Part shown: one piece after another, positions 53,274 to 62,281 of the stretch
Position numbering within the stretch: position 1 is the first letter of the stretch
How the letters are laid out: each line of letters begins with the position of its first letter
NCBI RefSeq assembly: GCF_024170005.1
Contig: NZ_JALJXJ010000025.1
Span: forward strand, 24,904 to 88,903
Length of the DNA: 64,000 nt
Source: Azospirillum lipoferum
GTDB lineage: Bacteria; Pseudomonadota; Alphaproteobacteria; Azospirillales; Azospirillaceae
Direction: 5' to 3'
Program-made: the position numbers and the translations under genes
The notes under the pieces: model-generated
Seen by the model: only the letters and a program-made list of their open reading frames with translations
What the model was told of the DNA's origin: nothing
Databases searched by the model: none

Positions 53274-54389
53274 CTACTGCGGCGAGCGCGCCTGCCACAG
53301 CAGGAACTGTTCGAAAAGCTTCTCCGCCTGCTGGGGCTGGACGCCGCGCTGCTCGACGAAGCTGCGGAACTCCTCCTTTTTGACGGCGGCCGATTGCGGT
53401 TCCTTCCCCATAGACGTGCCCATCGACGCCTGACGCAGCCATTGTTCGGCCGGCTCGAAGCGCGTCCAGCCGGGCACGTCGGCGGCCAGATTGACCTCCT
53501 TCCATTTCGGATGGCGCGGCGGCTTCAGGAACTCGTCGAACTTGCTGAAGAAGGCATCGACGAAGCGGGCGACCTTGCGGTGGCGCTCCAGGTCGCGTTC
53601 CCAGCCATAGACCGCCATCACGGCACCCACCGCCACGGTATCCACCTGCTCGCCCGGCTTGATCAGCCCCTCGTAATCGGCACTGGTCAGGCGCGACGGC
53701 AGGTAGGTATCGAGCAGGGCGCCGCTCATCGGGATCGACAGGAAATGCAGCCCGTCGCCCGCCTTCAGGTCGCGGAACAGCCGGGTCGGCTTGCCGGCGA
53801 CATAGGCCATCGCCGCGATCTCGCCCTTGCGCAGCTTCTCCAGGGCCAGGGCCTGGTCGTTCGCCTGCGGCTCCACCTTGATGCCCAGCATGTCGAAGAC
53901 CAGAGAAGCGGTCATCGCGGTCCCGCTTCCCTGCACGTCGACATTCACCTTGCGGCCGGCCAGATCCTCGATCCGCGTCACGTCGGGTCCGGCGAGGATG
54001 TGCATTTCCTCGTTGTAGAGCTTGGCGATGTATTTGACGCGCCGGTCGAGGTTGGGCAGCAGCCGTTCGCGCTTGGCATAGGCCAGCACGTCGGACTGCA
54101 CGATGCCGACGTCGATCCCCTTCAGCAGCACGACGTCCTTCAGGTTCTGCACCGACCCCTTGCCCAGCATCGGCAGCACGCGCAGCGTGTCGCCGTCGTC
54201 CAGCACCGAGGCCAGATCGGCGGCGATGCGCACATAGGTTCCCTCGACCCCGCCCGAGACGATCCCGACGGTCCCGCTGTTGGCGTTGACCCCGCGCGGA
54301 TCGGCGGCCGGGGCCGTCCCGGCGAGGCCCCACACTCCGCCAAAAATGCAGGCTCCCACCGCAAGCATGCGGACGAACGATGCCTTCAT
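53274..54389 (-). CDS. TAXI family TRAP-type solute-binding protein
   Basis: 371 aa with a Sec signal peptide (about 1-29, ending APAAD). The TAXI signature is visible in VGIVSGGVEGTYVRIAADLA, GKGSVQNLKDVVLLKGIDVG and VNVDVQGSGTAMTASLVFDM. The family normally feeds a fused DctQM-type permease, yet no TRAP membrane subunit is encoded within reach in this window. Some TAXI proteins work as periplasmic sensors with other partners. It follows a Sel1-type exported protein gene by 34 bp, and they may form a pair. Confidence 0.85.
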   Translation of the reverse strand: MKASFVRMLAVGACIFGGVWGLAGTAPAADPRGVNANSGTVGIVSGGVEGTYVRIAADLASVLDDGDTLRVLPMLGKGSVQNLKDVVLLKGIDVGIVQSDVLAYAKRERLLPNLDRRVKYIAKLYNEEMHILAGPDVTRIEDLAGRKVNVDVQGSGTAMTASLVFDMLGIKVEPQANDQALALEKLRKGEIAAMAYVAGKPTRLFRDLKAGDGLHFLSIPMSGALLDTYLPSRLTSADYEGLIKPGEQVDTVAVGAVMAVYGWERDLERHRKVARFVDAFFSKFDEFLKPPRHPKWKEVNLAADVPGWTRFEPAEQWLRQASMGTSMGKEPQSAAVKKEEFRSFVEQRGVQPQQAEKLFEQFLLWQARSPQ

Positions 54390-54423
54390 GATGTCCCCCC
54401 TCGATGGCTGCGCCTGTCTCCGG

Positions 54424-55848
54424 CTATCTCGACTTGCCGGCGAGCCAGTCGGTCAGTTTCTTCAATTGCTGTTCGGCGTCGCCGCTGCCGGCGGCGACCG
54501 CCCGCCGGTACCATGCCGCCGCCTGCTCCGGATCGGGGGCCAAGCCGCGAACATGCAGCCGCTCATGCACCAGCGGGTCGTGGGTGCGGCCGAGGGCGAA
54601 GGCCGCCTTCGCGTTGCCGGTCTCGGCCACCCTCTCGTAATAGAGCCGCGCCCCCGCCAGATCGCCCTGCGCAAACAGGTCGTCGCCCCGCTTCATCAGC
54701 GTCGCTTCCTGAATGCTGGGCGGCAGCTTGGCCGGGCGGTGCACCGCCACCTCCTGCTTCTGCGGCGGCGGCGGCTCCGCCGGAGGGGCGGCCACCGCCG
54801 GAACGGCGGCCAGGGCGACGGTCGTGGTCACGGCCGCGGCCGGGGCGGCGGCCGGGGCGGCAACCGGCGGTTCCGGTTGCGGCGGCGGAGCCACGGCCAC
54901 CTGAACAGCCGCCGGAGCGGCGGCCGGGACGGCCTCCTGGACAGCTGCCGGGACCTCAACGGACGGTGCGGCAGCGGCGACCTCCTGCTCCGGCATCTGG
55001 CCGGGCGCCGGATCGGGCTGGGCTTCCGTTACGGCCGGTTCACTCTGCGGCGGCTCCGGTTCTGGAAGCGAAGTGGAGGTTCCCGACCCCACCGGCTCCG
55101 CGTCCGGCCTGGCCGCCTCCATCGCCTGCGAGGATCCCCCCTGCGCCGATGGCGGAGGCATGTCCGTTTCCCGCACTTCCGCGGCAGCGACCGTTTCGGA
55201 AACCGGCACCGCCAGCGTCACCGCCTGTCTGGCGACCACGCCGCCGCCATGGTCGGTCACCGCCGTGATGTGCAGCGTCAGCGGGGCGGCGATGTCGTCC
55301 GGCAGGGTCAGGGTCAGGTCGGAGAGGTCCTCCAGCTGCACCGTCCACGCGCCGTCGGCACCGCGCTGCCCGCGGGAGAGCCTGGCACCCTCCGGCAGAT
55401 CGTCGATCGTCACATAGGTGATCGCCTCATGCTCCGGGTTCGGCTGGCCGTAGGGGGAGGTGACGACGATGGACAGCGGGATCGGCTGCCCCGGCATGCC
55501 GCCCGACGTCTGGGCGGCGACGAAGGGCATCAGCCGCCAGTCGGTCTCCGCCTCGCTGCGCTTCGGCAGCACCGTCGTGCGGGTGGCGACGGTGTCGGCC
55601 TGCCGGCCGGCGGTGGCCGGCTTCTCCCGCACCACCAGCCAGGAGTCGAGCGAGCTGTCCGCCCCGCCGCCATCCTCCCCCTGCGCTGCGCCGGCAAACA
55701 GCGCCAGGACCGCCATCACGGCGAAGGCAGGCCGGACGGTAGCGGCGTCCGGAAGCAAGGATTCAACACATCCCCGTCTGCGGCCACGATGCGGAAAATC
55801 GGCACGATGCAGGAAATGGCGCAGAAAACGGGACTGCGTCTCGCGCAT
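54424..55848 (-). CDS. Exported Pro/Ala-rich protein with C-terminal Sel1-like repeat
   Basis: 474 aa from the ATG at 55848 with GGAGGATG upstream. A hydrophobic segment at about 40-55 (AFAVMAVLALFAGAAQG) acts as signal or anchor. Two beta-rich regions (about 95-200; QPIPLSIVVTSPYGQPNPEH, LSDLTLTLPDDIAAPLTLHI) are followed by a 160-residue Pro/Ala/Glu linker, then a TPR/Sel1 region (LFAQGDLAGARLYYERVAET, PDPEQAAAWYRRAVAAGSGD). The architecture suggests a periplasmic or peptidoglycan-proximal scaffold. First gene of a two-gene operon with the TAXI protein. Role unknown. Confidence 0.7.
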   Translation of the reverse strand: MRETQSRFLRHFLHRADFPHRGRRRGCVESLLPDAATVRPAFAVMAVLALFAGAAQGEDGGGADSSLDSWLVVREKPATAGRQADTVATRTTVLPKRSEAETDWRLMPFVAAQTSGGMPGQPIPLSIVVTSPYGQPNPEHEAITYVTIDDLPEGARLSRGQRGADGAWTVQLEDLSDLTLTLPDDIAAPLTLHITAVTDHGGGVVARQAVTLAVPVSETVAAAEVRETDMPPPSAQGGSSQAMEAARPDAEPVGSGTSTSLPEPEPPQSEPAVTEAQPDPAPGQMPEQEVAAAAPSVEVPAAVQEAVPAAAPAAVQVAVAPPPQPEPPVAAPAAAPAAAVTTTVALAAVPAVAAPPAEPPPPQKQEVAVHRPAKLPPSIQEATLMKRGDDLFAQGDLAGARLYYERVAETGNAKAAFALGRTHDPLVHERLHVRGLAPDPEQAAAWYRRAVAAGSGDAEQQLKKLTDWLAGKSR

Positions 55849-56211
55849 GGTGGCATCCTCCCAGACAAAATCCCTCGGTTCCCGCCGCACCGGCAGGTCG
55901 CATTTCGGGACTTTTGAAAGACATGCGGCGATGTTTTACGCCGTCAGTTGTTTCGAATTCTTTATTATCTTACCGACCGCTTAGGATCGTTTCATTTTAT
56001 GATCTGACAAAAGGAAAAAACAACCATCCCGTAGAGGGCATTTCCCGTTTTACGGTGGTGGGAGGATTACTTCGGAATCTTCAGTCCGCAACCAGGTGGA
56101 GAAACCGTGGCGCCGGCCGCCCGATCCTCAGACGGAACGGGGTGCCACCACCGGTCGTAGCCACACCCCGCCGCCCTGGCCGGCGCATCGCGGGCCACCC
56201 CTGAGGATGGG
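55849..56211. other. Promoter/leader region with no gene
   Basis: About 360 bp. The part at 55925-56060 is AT-rich (TTCTTTATTATCTTACC, TTTCATTTTATGATCTGAC) and probably holds the promoter of the leftward operon. The remainder, at 56090-56211, is GC-rich and follows the end of the replication gene. I see no open frame with support. Confidence 0.4.
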
Positions 56212-57402
56212 TCAGCCTTCGCCCTGGCCGCTGCGCGCGCCCAGCAGAGTGCCGCGGCGGCGGCGCACCTCGACGCTCTGGCCGGGGGTGATCGGCAGGA
56301 ACTCCCTCGGGCGCTCGTCGCTGCCGGCGATGGCGCGATAGGTGGCGGCGTTCGCCTCCTGCACGTCGTTGCCGCGGCGCACCTGATCCAGGAACTTCCG
56401 GCTCGGCATCATGATGTATTCGATGTCGTTGATGCGCCGGCCGTCCTTCGACACCGTCTTCTCGACATGGTCGAGGATGCCCTCCTCCACCAGGGAATCC
56501 ACCGCCAACGTCACGGTGCGCAGCGTGTCGCGCCGCCGGCTCCACTCGTTCATGCCGCTGTTGTTGATGATGTCGTCAGCCGAAAGGGTCATCGGCGGCA
56601 CGCTGTCGGCCCCGTCAGGCAGCCGGCTCAGGTCGAGGTCGCCATATTCGATGGACAGCCGGTTGTAGAGCCAGCGCGCCACCGGGCTCTTCAGCCGCAT
56701 GATCCATTGGTAGGAGATCGGCTTGAATTCCAGGTTGCGGATGGCCGAGGCGACCAGGGCGTTGAACTCCAGATAGGTGTCGTTCTCGTCATCCTCGCCG
56801 CCCTCGCCGGTGCGCGGCCGGATATAGAGGGTGGGGAAGACCGAGGATTCCAGAACCGGCCGCGCCGACTTGCGGCCGTTCTCCGGCACCTTGCTGATGA
56901 TCATGCGGGTACGGGCCAGGATCTCCAGCGCCTCGCGGATCTCCGCCGTGTCCATGGTGCGGTTGACCGCGCGCAGCTCCCGCCGGATCTCATAGAGCGA
57001 GAAATGCACCCGCACGCGGTCCTGCTTGTCGCCCATCAGCGACAGGCGTGAACGGTCCATGGCGAGGCGGCGCACCACCTGCTCGACGATCTGCTCGCGC
57101 TCCGACGGGAACACCTCATACTCGACCATGCGCTTGTCGGCCGGATCCTCGCCGGGGACGGGCTTGGCCGGGCGGTAGATGCGGGCGGGTTGCAGCGTCA
57201 GGGTGAACAGGGCGTCCTTGAAGGGGAACTCCTTGTGCACCGACTGGACGAACGCGTTGGCGGCCGGCAGCTCCGGCTCGGTCCCCCGGCCTTTCGACAC
57301 GAAGACGAACCGCGGCGCCGTGTCGTAAAGCGCGATCATATGGGACTGACTGCGGTCCTCCATCTCGAACAGAGTCAGCTGGACCGCGTTCGCCTTGCTC
57401 AT
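56212..57402 (-). CDS. repA: Plasmid replication initiator protein (RepA-like)
   Basis: 396 aa. The central region (KPISYQWIMRLKSPVARWLY, NRLSIEYGDLDL; later MNEWSRRRDTLRTVTLAVDS, LVEEGILDHVEKTVSKDGRR) has the double winged-helix feel of iteron-binding Rep proteins found on alphaproteobacterial plasmids. The N-terminal SHMIALYDTAPRFVFVSKG is typical of this group. Immediately upstream lies a 670-bp array of iterons, the strongest evidence for its role. Replication starts when such proteins bind iterons and open the origin. No partition genes lie within the window. Confidence 0.82.
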   Translation of the reverse strand: MSKANAVQLTLFEMEDRSQSHMIALYDTAPRFVFVSKGRGTEPELPAANAFVQSVHKEFPFKDALFTLTLQPARIYRPAKPVPGEDPADKRMVEYEVFPSEREQIVEQVVRRLAMDRSRLSLMGDKQDRVRVHFSLYEIRRELRAVNRTMDTAEIREALEILARTRMIISKVPENGRKSARPVLESSVFPTLYIRPRTGEGGEDDENDTYLEFNALVASAIRNLEFKPISYQWIMRLKSPVARWLYNRLSIEYGDLDLSRLPDGADSVPPMTLSADDIINNSGMNEWSRRRDTLRTVTLAVDSLVEEGILDHVEKTVSKDGRRINDIEYIMMPSRKFLDQVRRGNDVQEANAATYRAIAGSDERPREFLPITPGQSVEVRRRRGTLLGARSGQGEG

Positions 57403-57487
57403 GGCTCATCCCTCCTCGCCAAAGGGCACGATAGGGGCTGGCATCGGACGGACGCAACCGGCGGGGAGGACCGAAGCCCAAGGCCTG

Positions 57488-58156
57488 TGTCCCGTTTGGC
57501 CGCGCTTGTGTAGGAAATGGCCGCGCCTGTGTCCCGAATGCCCGCGCTTCGTCATTGCGTCCGCGATTCGCGGTGAGCGGGGGGCCAAGCGCGGGCAATC
57601 GGGACAGAGACTCGGGAGCCCCATTTCACCGCACCACCCCCGCCAAGCGCGAGCAAATGGGACAGCTTCGGCCATCACGGACTCTCAAACGCGAGCATTC
57701 AGGACACAGTGCTGAGCGCAAGACGTGTAGCCCGACACCCAAACGCGGGCAAACGGGACCGAATCCCCTCTCCCCCGGCAACAGATACCCTCTCCCGCCT
57801 CTCGCACAAACTTTGTTTGTGCTGACGGCGTCAGGCGGATCGTAGATCCGCTGAGAGCCCCGGGAGAGGGAGGGGACCCACGAAGTGGGGAGGGTGAGGG
57901 GAAACCCAAGAATCCCGAACCGCATGGCTTCATGCCTGAAAACCGCCCCAACCGCGAGCAAGCGGGACACCCCGTCCCGGGGAGCACCAGCACCCGGCCC
58001 CAGCCAAGCGCGGGCAAACGGGATCGGATCCGATTCGCAGCGCCGGCGCGGCCAAAGCCGACCGAACCGCGAGCAAAGGCGACAGGGGCGCGGGCCGATG
58101 GGACCGATCCGCGAGCCAGCGGGACACAACCGAATCGGTCCCTTTTGCCCGCGATT
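57488..58156. other. Iteron array, candidate origin of replication (oriV)
   Basis: About 13 copies of a 20-base unit close to AARCGCGRGCAAACGGGACA. Plus-strand copies start at 57587, 57645, 57687, 57741, 57950, 58006, 58065, about 58086 and 58107; inverse copies at 57488, 57510 (weak), 57530, 57551 (weak) and 58137. Spacing is irregular, with palindromic repeat C inserted in the middle. Placed between a divergent initiator gene and two replication-associated genes, this is very likely the origin. I saw no clear DnaA boxes or AT-rich opening region. Confidence 0.85.
57765..57901. repeat. Composite GC-rich palindromic repeat, copy C
   Basis: CCCCTCTCCCCC at 57765, inner hairpins GCACAAAC-TTT-GTTTGTGC (57804-57822) and GCGGATC-GTA-GATCCGC (57835-57851), closing with CGGGAGAGGGAGGGGACCC and GGGAGGGTGAGGGG at about 57861-57901. 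The inner hairpins are the counterparts of those in copy B, in the opposite order. It lies inside the iteron array, separating it into two blocks. Confidence 0.75.
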
Positions 58157-58236
58157 CGACGCCTGCCACGAGCGGCGGAATCCTTCCCGCAAGTTCACCG
58201 GCGGCCAGCCGGTTCCCCTGCTTTGCGGAGTTCCCC

Positions 58237-59058
58237 ATGTCGCTATCCACACCACGGCCGACGGACGGCCATCCCCTCGATACGCGCAGATGGGGCCGGA
58301 TTCCCGCCTGGTGGCTCGATCACCCCGGCCTGGACGCCGACGGCTTCGCCGTTCTGGCCGCGCTGGCCACCTTCGCCGACGACAGCGGCCTGTGCTGGCC
58401 GTCGCAATCGACGCTGGCCGCTAAGCTGAAGCGCTCGCGCCCCACCATCAACCGCATCATCCAGGGTCTGAGCGACCTGGGGCTGGTCAGCGTCGAACAT
58501 CGCCGCGGCCGCGACGGCGCCCGTCTGTCCTGCCTCTACCGCCTGCGCTTCATCCCGGCGGACGAGGCGTCCGCAGATGCCGCACTCCGCCCTGACTCGC
58601 CGGCCGACAGGGATGACTCTGCCACGCACATCCCCTGTCCGCCAGCGAGTCAGGAACAGGTCCATTCCAAACAGATTCCGGACTCGCTCGCTTCGGGCGA
58701 GCCCGCGGATACGCCGGTGCGGGCGCAAGAGGTTCCGGACGGCTGGATGCCGACCGCCGACGATCTCGCCTGGGCCAGGGCCCGCCATGCCGGGATCGAT
58801 CTCGGCCGTCATGTCGAGGGCTTCATCCTGCGCTGCCGTGCCCATGGCTACCGCTACCGCGACGTCTCTTCGGCCTGGAGGGCATGGCTGTCGCAGGACG
58901 CCGCCGTCGGCAAGGCTCCCATGGCCGCCAGCCGGTCCGCCTTCAACAGCCCCGCCCGCCCATCCGCCAGTGCCGAACAGCGTCTCGGTGCCTGGAGCGC
59001 CGCCGCCGCCGAGCTGCGCCAGCGTGCCTCCGCCACCCCTGCCACCCCCTGGTCCTGA
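58237..59058 (+). CDS. Helix-turn-helix replication-associated protein (DnaT-like C-terminus)
   Basis: 273 aa. An N-terminal winged helix of the HTH_36 type (LAALATFADDSGLCWPSQST, LAAKLKRSRPTINRIIQGLS) is followed by a flexible Pro/Ala/Asp stretch and then a small domain (GWMPTADDLAWARARHAGID, RYRDVSSAWRAWLSQDA) seen at the end of phage and plasmid helicase-loader proteins. It begins right after the iteron array and points away from repA. Probably a loader or primosomal protein for the replicon; inference from context and layout. Confidence 0.7.
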   Translation: MSLSTPRPTDGHPLDTRRWGRIPAWWLDHPGLDADGFAVLAALATFADDSGLCWPSQSTLAAKLKRSRPTINRIIQGLSDLGLVSVEHRRGRDGARLSCLYRLRFIPADEASADAALRPDSPADRDDSATHIPCPPASQEQVHSKQIPDSLASGEPADTPVRAQEVPDGWMPTADDLAWARARHAGIDLGRHVEGFILRCRAHGYRYRDVSSAWRAWLSQDAAVGKAPMAASRSAFNSPARPSASAEQRLGAWSAAAAELRQRASATPATPWS

Positions 59059-59069
59059 AGGGAAAGCCG

Positions 59070-59711
59070 ATGACCGCAAGACCGAGAAGCGCCACCATCA
59101 CCTCTCTCCCGCGGACCCATGCCCCGGCCTCTCCCGCCGCTGCCTTCGACCCGACCTTGCCGGCTCCCCAGCGCCGGATCCGGCTGACCGCCGCCCTGCC
59201 GCCACCGCTCCCGGAGCTTCTGGCCCAGGGCCGCACCGACCGCCGCCCGCGCTTCGGCGAGGATGGCTTCGACGGCATGATCGAGCTGTGGTCGCCCCCG
59301 TCCGGCGTCACGCCTGCGCAGGCGGCGCTCGCCCGGCAGACCCTTGAGGAGCTGTCCGGCACCGTGCTGGCTCCAGCCGACAGCGACCATTTGCTCGGCC
59401 GCGTGCTGACCCTGCTCAGCCATTTCCCGGCCAAGGGGCTGTCGCCAGAGGTGGAACGGATGATGGCGCTCGACTGGGCCGACGACCTTGGCGAATACCC
59501 GGCCTGGGTGATCGACGCCGCCGCCCGCAACTGGCGCCGCAGCCGGAAATGGCGCCCCTCGATCGCCGAGATGCGCACCCTGTGCGAGGAGATCTGTGCC
59601 CCCGAACGGGCGCTGGCCGACCGCCTCCAGTCCCTGGCCGACGCCGCCCCGGATCCGTGTGTCCCGGATCCGCGGGCATTGGCGACGGGAGCGCTGCGCC
59701 GCATGGGGTGA
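59070..59711 (+). CDS. Putative replication accessory/helicase-loader-like protein
   Basis: 213 aa from the ATG at 59070 with GAAGGG upstream, 11 bp after the previous stop. The C-terminal region (ALDWADDLGEYPAWVIDAAA, RNWRRSRKWRPSIAEMRTLC) matches a pattern I associate with phage and plasmid replication loader proteins. The N-terminal 70 residues are Pro/Ala-rich. Coupled to the HTH protein gene and to oriV, so a role in initiating replication is likely. No enzymatic motif is seen. Confidence 0.6.
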   Translation: MTARPRSATITSLPRTHAPASPAAAFDPTLPAPQRRIRLTAALPPPLPELLAQGRTDRRPRFGEDGFDGMIELWSPPSGVTPAQAALARQTLEELSGTVLAPADSDHLLGRVLTLLSHFPAKGLSPEVERMMALDWADDLGEYPAWVIDAAARNWRRSRKWRPSIAEMRTLCEEICAPERALADRLQSLADAAPDPCVPDPRALATGALRRMG

Positions 59712-59888
59712 GCCCGCATGCCGTCATCGTGCCGGTCGTGCCCGACCTCCACCGCCATTGGGTCCGCACGCAAGGCGAGGATCTGCCGCCACCACCGGCG
59801 GCGCGCTCTCCTGATTGGCAGTCTTGACCGACGGTTGCACTCAACTACTCTGTGGCGGAAGAGGCATTGAGAGGTCGAGGGTTGAGAC

Positions 59889-61469
59889 GTGGCCGACGAT
59901 AACCGGGCCGAAAACCGGCCCGAAAGCCGGGAAGACAATCTGGGGGCTCTGTCGCAGTTGCAGGCGATGCTGGACACCGTGCCCGACGGGATCGTCATCA
60001 TTGACGCCCGCGGCCTGATCAAGTCCTTCAACCCCGCCTGCGAACGGCTGTTCGGCTGGGCTGCGGCGGAGGTGATCGGCCGCAACGTCAAGATGCTGAT
60101 GCCCTCGCCCTATCAGGAGGAGCATGACGGCTACCTGGAGCGTTATCACCGCACCGGGGAACGCCGGATCATCGGCATCGGCCGCGAGGTGACCGGCCAG
60201 CGCAAGGACGGCTCCTGCTTCCCCATGGACCTGTCGGTGGGGGAGGCGAGCCAGGACGGCGCCCCCGTCTATATCGGCATCATCCGCGACCTGACAGCAT
60301 CCAGACAGGTGGAGACGGCGCTGCGCGAGCGCGAGGCGCGGCTGACATCCATCCTCCAGACGGTGCCGGAAGCGATCATCGTCATCGGCGAGAAGGGGCT
60401 GATCGAATCCTTCAGCCCGGCGGCCGAACGCCTGTTCGGCTGGACGGCGGAGGAGGTCATCGGCCGCAACATCAGCATGCTGATGCCGTCGCCTTACCGC
60501 GAGCAGCATGACGGCTATCTCGACCGCTACGAGCGGACGGGGGAACGCCGCATCATCGGTATCGGCCGCATCGTCTCGGGCCTGCGGCGCGACGGGTCGG
60601 TCTTCCCGATGGAACTGGCGGTGGGGGAGGTGCTGCTCGCCGGCCGGCGCTGCTTCACCGGCTTCGTCCGCGACCTGACCGAACGGCAGGCGACCGAACG
60701 CCGCTTGCAGGAATTGCAGTCGGAGCTTCTGCATGTCAGCCGGGTCAGCGCCATGGGCCAGATGGCCTCGACTCTCGCCCACGAGCTGAACCAGCCGCTG
60801 ACCGCGGTCATCAATTATGCCAAGGCCGCCAAGCGGCTGATGGAACGGCCGGAAACGGTGCCCAAGGCGATCGACATGGTCGACAAGGCCAGCGCCCAGG
60901 CCACCCGCGCCGGCCAGATCATCCGCCACCTGCGCAGCTTCATCGAGAAGGGCCAGACCCACCGTTCCGTCGAATCCCTCAACAAGGTGGTGGAGGAGGC
61001 GAGCGCGCTCGCCCTGGTCGGCGCCAAGGAACGCGGCCTGCATGTGCGTTTCGACTTCGATGCGGCCGACCCGCAGGTGCTGATCGACAAGGTCCAGGTC
61101 CAGCAGGTGATCCTCAACCTCGTGCGCAATGCCATCGAATCCATGGGCGGCGCGCAGGTCGAGCGGCGCATGCTGACCGTCCGCACCGGCCCCGACCCGG
61201 ACGAGGCCGCCTTCCGCCGCGTCAGCGTCGCCGACAGCGGCCCCGGCGTGCCGGAAACCGTGCGCGCCCAGCTGTTCCAGCCCTTCGTCACCACCAAGAG
61301 CAGCGGCATGGGGCTGGGCCTGTCGATCTGCCGCTCGATCATCGAGGCGCATGGCGGGCGCCTGTGGTTGGAGCCGCCGGCCGCTCCCCCGGCGACCGGT
61401 GCCTGCTTCGCCTTCACCGTTCCCCTCTCAACTCCCCTGCCCGCATCGGATGCCGACGATGCCAGCTGA
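59889..61469 (+). CDS. FixL-like PAS-PAS sensor histidine kinase
   Basis: 526 aa, soluble. Two similar PAS domains (about 22-135 and 150-265; ACERLFGWAAAEVIGRNVKM and AAERLFGWTAEEVIGRNISM), then a HisKA domain with the phospho-His in STLAHELNQPLTAV (near 298) and an HATPase domain with N box VILNLVRNAIESMGG, G1 DSGPGVP and G2 GMGLGLSI. Strong overall likeness to FixL, but the position of the heme-binding His of FixL (before IIGIGR) is Arg in both PAS domains (GERRIIGIGR, near 93 and 221). It is therefore unlikely to sense oxygen through heme in the FixL way. Overlaps the FixJ-like gene. Confidence 0.88.
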   Translation: MADDNRAENRPESREDNLGALSQLQAMLDTVPDGIVIIDARGLIKSFNPACERLFGWAAAEVIGRNVKMLMPSPYQEEHDGYLERYHRTGERRIIGIGREVTGQRKDGSCFPMDLSVGEASQDGAPVYIGIIRDLTASRQVETALREREARLTSILQTVPEAIIVIGEKGLIESFSPAAERLFGWTAEEVIGRNISMLMPSPYREQHDGYLDRYERTGERRIIGIGRIVSGLRRDGSVFPMELAVGEVLLAGRRCFTGFVRDLTERQATERRLQELQSELLHVSRVSAMGQMASTLAHELNQPLTAVINYAKAAKRLMERPETVPKAIDMVDKASAQATRAGQIIRHLRSFIEKGQTHRSVESLNKVVEEASALALVGAKERGLHVRFDFDAADPQVLIDKVQVQQVILNLVRNAIESMGGAQVERRMLTVRTGPDPDEAAFRRVSVADSGPGVPETVRAQLFQPFVTTKSSGMGLGLSICRSIIEAHGGRLWLEPPAAPPATGACFAFTVPLSTPLPASDADDAS

Positions 61470-62157
61470 TGCCGTGCCCGACATGACCGCCGACCTCACC
61501 GTCTTCATCGTCGACGACGACGACGCCATCCGCGATTCCCTCCAGATCCTGCTGGAATGCGCCGGCTTCCGGGCGGAAAGCTTCTCCACCCCGCTCGCCT
61601 TCCTGGAGTCCGAGGCGCCGTCGCGTCCCGGCTGCCTGCTGGTCGATGTCCGCATGCCGCAGATGAGCGGCCTCGACGTCCAGGAACGGCTGGCCCGCGA
61701 CGGCCACGGCCTTCCGGTGGTGGTGATGACCGGCCACGGCGACGTGCCGCTCGCCGTGCGCGCCATGAAGGCGGGGGCGGTCGATTTCGTCGAAAAGCCC
61801 TTCGAGGAGGAGGCGCTGCTCGCCGCCGTCCGCTCCGCCCTGGCCCGCGCGGCGGAAAGCCGGACGGCGGAGGCCGCCCCGCCGGCGGCTGCCCCGGAAC
61901 AGCCAGCCCCCGCGCCCGCCGCCGCCGCCCCGCCGGAGGTGCTGGCCCGCCTGTCCGCCCTGACGCCGCGGGAACTCGACGTGCTGCGCTGGCTGGTGGC
62001 CGGCAAGTCCAACAAGATCATCGCCTTCGAACTGTCGATCAGCCCGCGCACCGTGGAGATCCACCGCGCCCGGGTGATGGAGAAGATGCAGGCCGACAGC
62101 CTGCCCACCCTGGTCCGCATGGCGATCGCCGCCGGCGTGGTGCCCGGCGGGGGCTGA
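61459..62157 (+). CDS. FixJ-like response regulator
   Basis: 232 aa from the ATG at 61459; ATGs at 61450 and 61483 are possible and none has a good ribosome-binding site, so translation is probably coupled to the kinase gene it overlaps. Receiver domain with acidic pocket DDDD, phosphorylated Asp in LLVDVRMPQMSG, Thr in MTGHGD and Lys in EKPFEEE. A 40-residue Ala/Pro linker leads to a LuxR-type HTH (LTPRELDVLRWLVAGKSNKI, IAFELSISPRTVEIHRARVM). Partner of the kinase upstream; FixJ-type targets include fixK-like genes such as the one at 62870. Confidence 0.88.
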   Translation: MPADAVPDMTADLTVFIVDDDDAIRDSLQILLECAGFRAESFSTPLAFLESEAPSRPGCLLVDVRMPQMSGLDVQERLARDGHGLPVVVMTGHGDVPLAVRAMKAGAVDFVEKPFEEEALLAAVRSALARAAESRTAEAAPPAAAPEQPAPAPAAAAPPEVLARLSALTPRELDVLRWLVAGKSNKIIAFELSISPRTVEIHRARVMEKMQADSLPTLVRMAIAAGVVPGGG

Positions 62158-62281
62158 TCTGCATCAAAAGCGCGCCGCATACGCATTGGTCCGTATATCG
62201 GCGCCCTCCGCCGCATTTTATCTTCCATGACGCGTCGCACCGTTGGCGCTGTTGTCTTTGCATGGAAGTTCGGAGGCCGTC

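Noticed and set aside
59712..59888. TTGACCGACGGTTGC upstream of the FixL-like gene as an FNR box
   Set aside because: Only the left half fits; the right half is not GTCAA or ATCAA.
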